This document shows positions 36,000-36,157 of a stretch of DNA of 36,157 bases, in pieces. The DNA comes from Propionibacteriaceae bacterium. GTDB lineage: Bacteria; Actinomycetota; Actinomycetes; Propionibacteriales; Propionibacteriaceae. Below the pieces are notes generated by a model. It saw nothing but the letters and a program-made list of their open reading frames with translations, searched no databases and was not told the origin of the DNA. The stretch spans positions 1 through 36,157 of the forward strand of contig JAIRVA010000060.1 of assembly GCA_031254155.1 (NCBI GenBank), read 5' to 3'. The translations under genes were made by a program, and so were the position numbers. Every line of letters begins with the position of its first letter. Position 1 is the stretch's first letter.

Positions 36000-36026
36000 C
36001 ATAGCCAACACCAAGAAGGAGTGGTT

Positions 36027-36157
36027 GTGGCCGGGATTGAGGATGTGGCGCGGGCGGTGGGCTTGTCCGCGTCGACGGTGTCGAGGGGCCTGCGGGACGT
36101 CCCGCTCGTCGCCCCCGCGACGCGGGAGAAGGTCCGCGCGGCCGCCGAGGAACTGGG
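36027..36157 (+). CDS. LacI-family transcriptional regulator, N-terminus only (window edge)
   Basis: VAGIEDVARAVGLSASTVSRGLRDVPLVAPATREKVRAAAEELG, AAGGAG RBS upstream. Confidence 0.9.
   Translation, partial: MAGIEDVARAVGLSASTVSRGLRDVPLVAPATREKVRAAAEEL

Noticed and set aside
35037-36014. 325-aa minus-strand ORF opposite the last permease
   Set aside because: Antisense artefact of a GC-rich permease gene.

Overview
High-GC actinobacterial chromosome segment with about 30 supported genes.

1) About 1-8.8 kb is an accessory region. It holds a partial AAA/DUF234-type ATPase, a RhuM-Fic protein, an internalin-like LRR surface protein, an LCP-family protein, an orphan HTH, an HTH-PIN toxin-antitoxin pair, and an AbiEii-like nucleotidyltransferase with a small partner.

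2) About 8.8-21.6 kb is mostly core genes: family-5 SBP, Pmt, RsmI, RlmB/TrmH, CysS, a GlpR/SepX-like membrane protein, an NCS2 permease, DUF3737, a MalY/PatB aminotransferase and ornithine carbamoyltransferase.

3) About 21.7-23.9 kb carries a RelB/YoeB pair, then DUF362 plus an ECF S-component-like membrane protein.

4) About 23.9 kb to the end has two sugar ABC loci with LacI regulators, a GH36 alpha-galactosidase and a GH65 phosphorylase. Neither locus has its own ATPase gene in the window.

The strongest unexpected signal is a 19-nt GA/TC dinucleotide tract inside the -35/-10 spacer of the LRR gene's predicted promoter, which suggests a phase-variable promoter. Other signals are a three-copy palindromic repeat family that seems to have entered two coding sequences in frame, a decayed PIN gene fragment, strong GTAC enrichment, and several long inverted repeats. 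All homology calls are by eye from protein motifs; no search was run.
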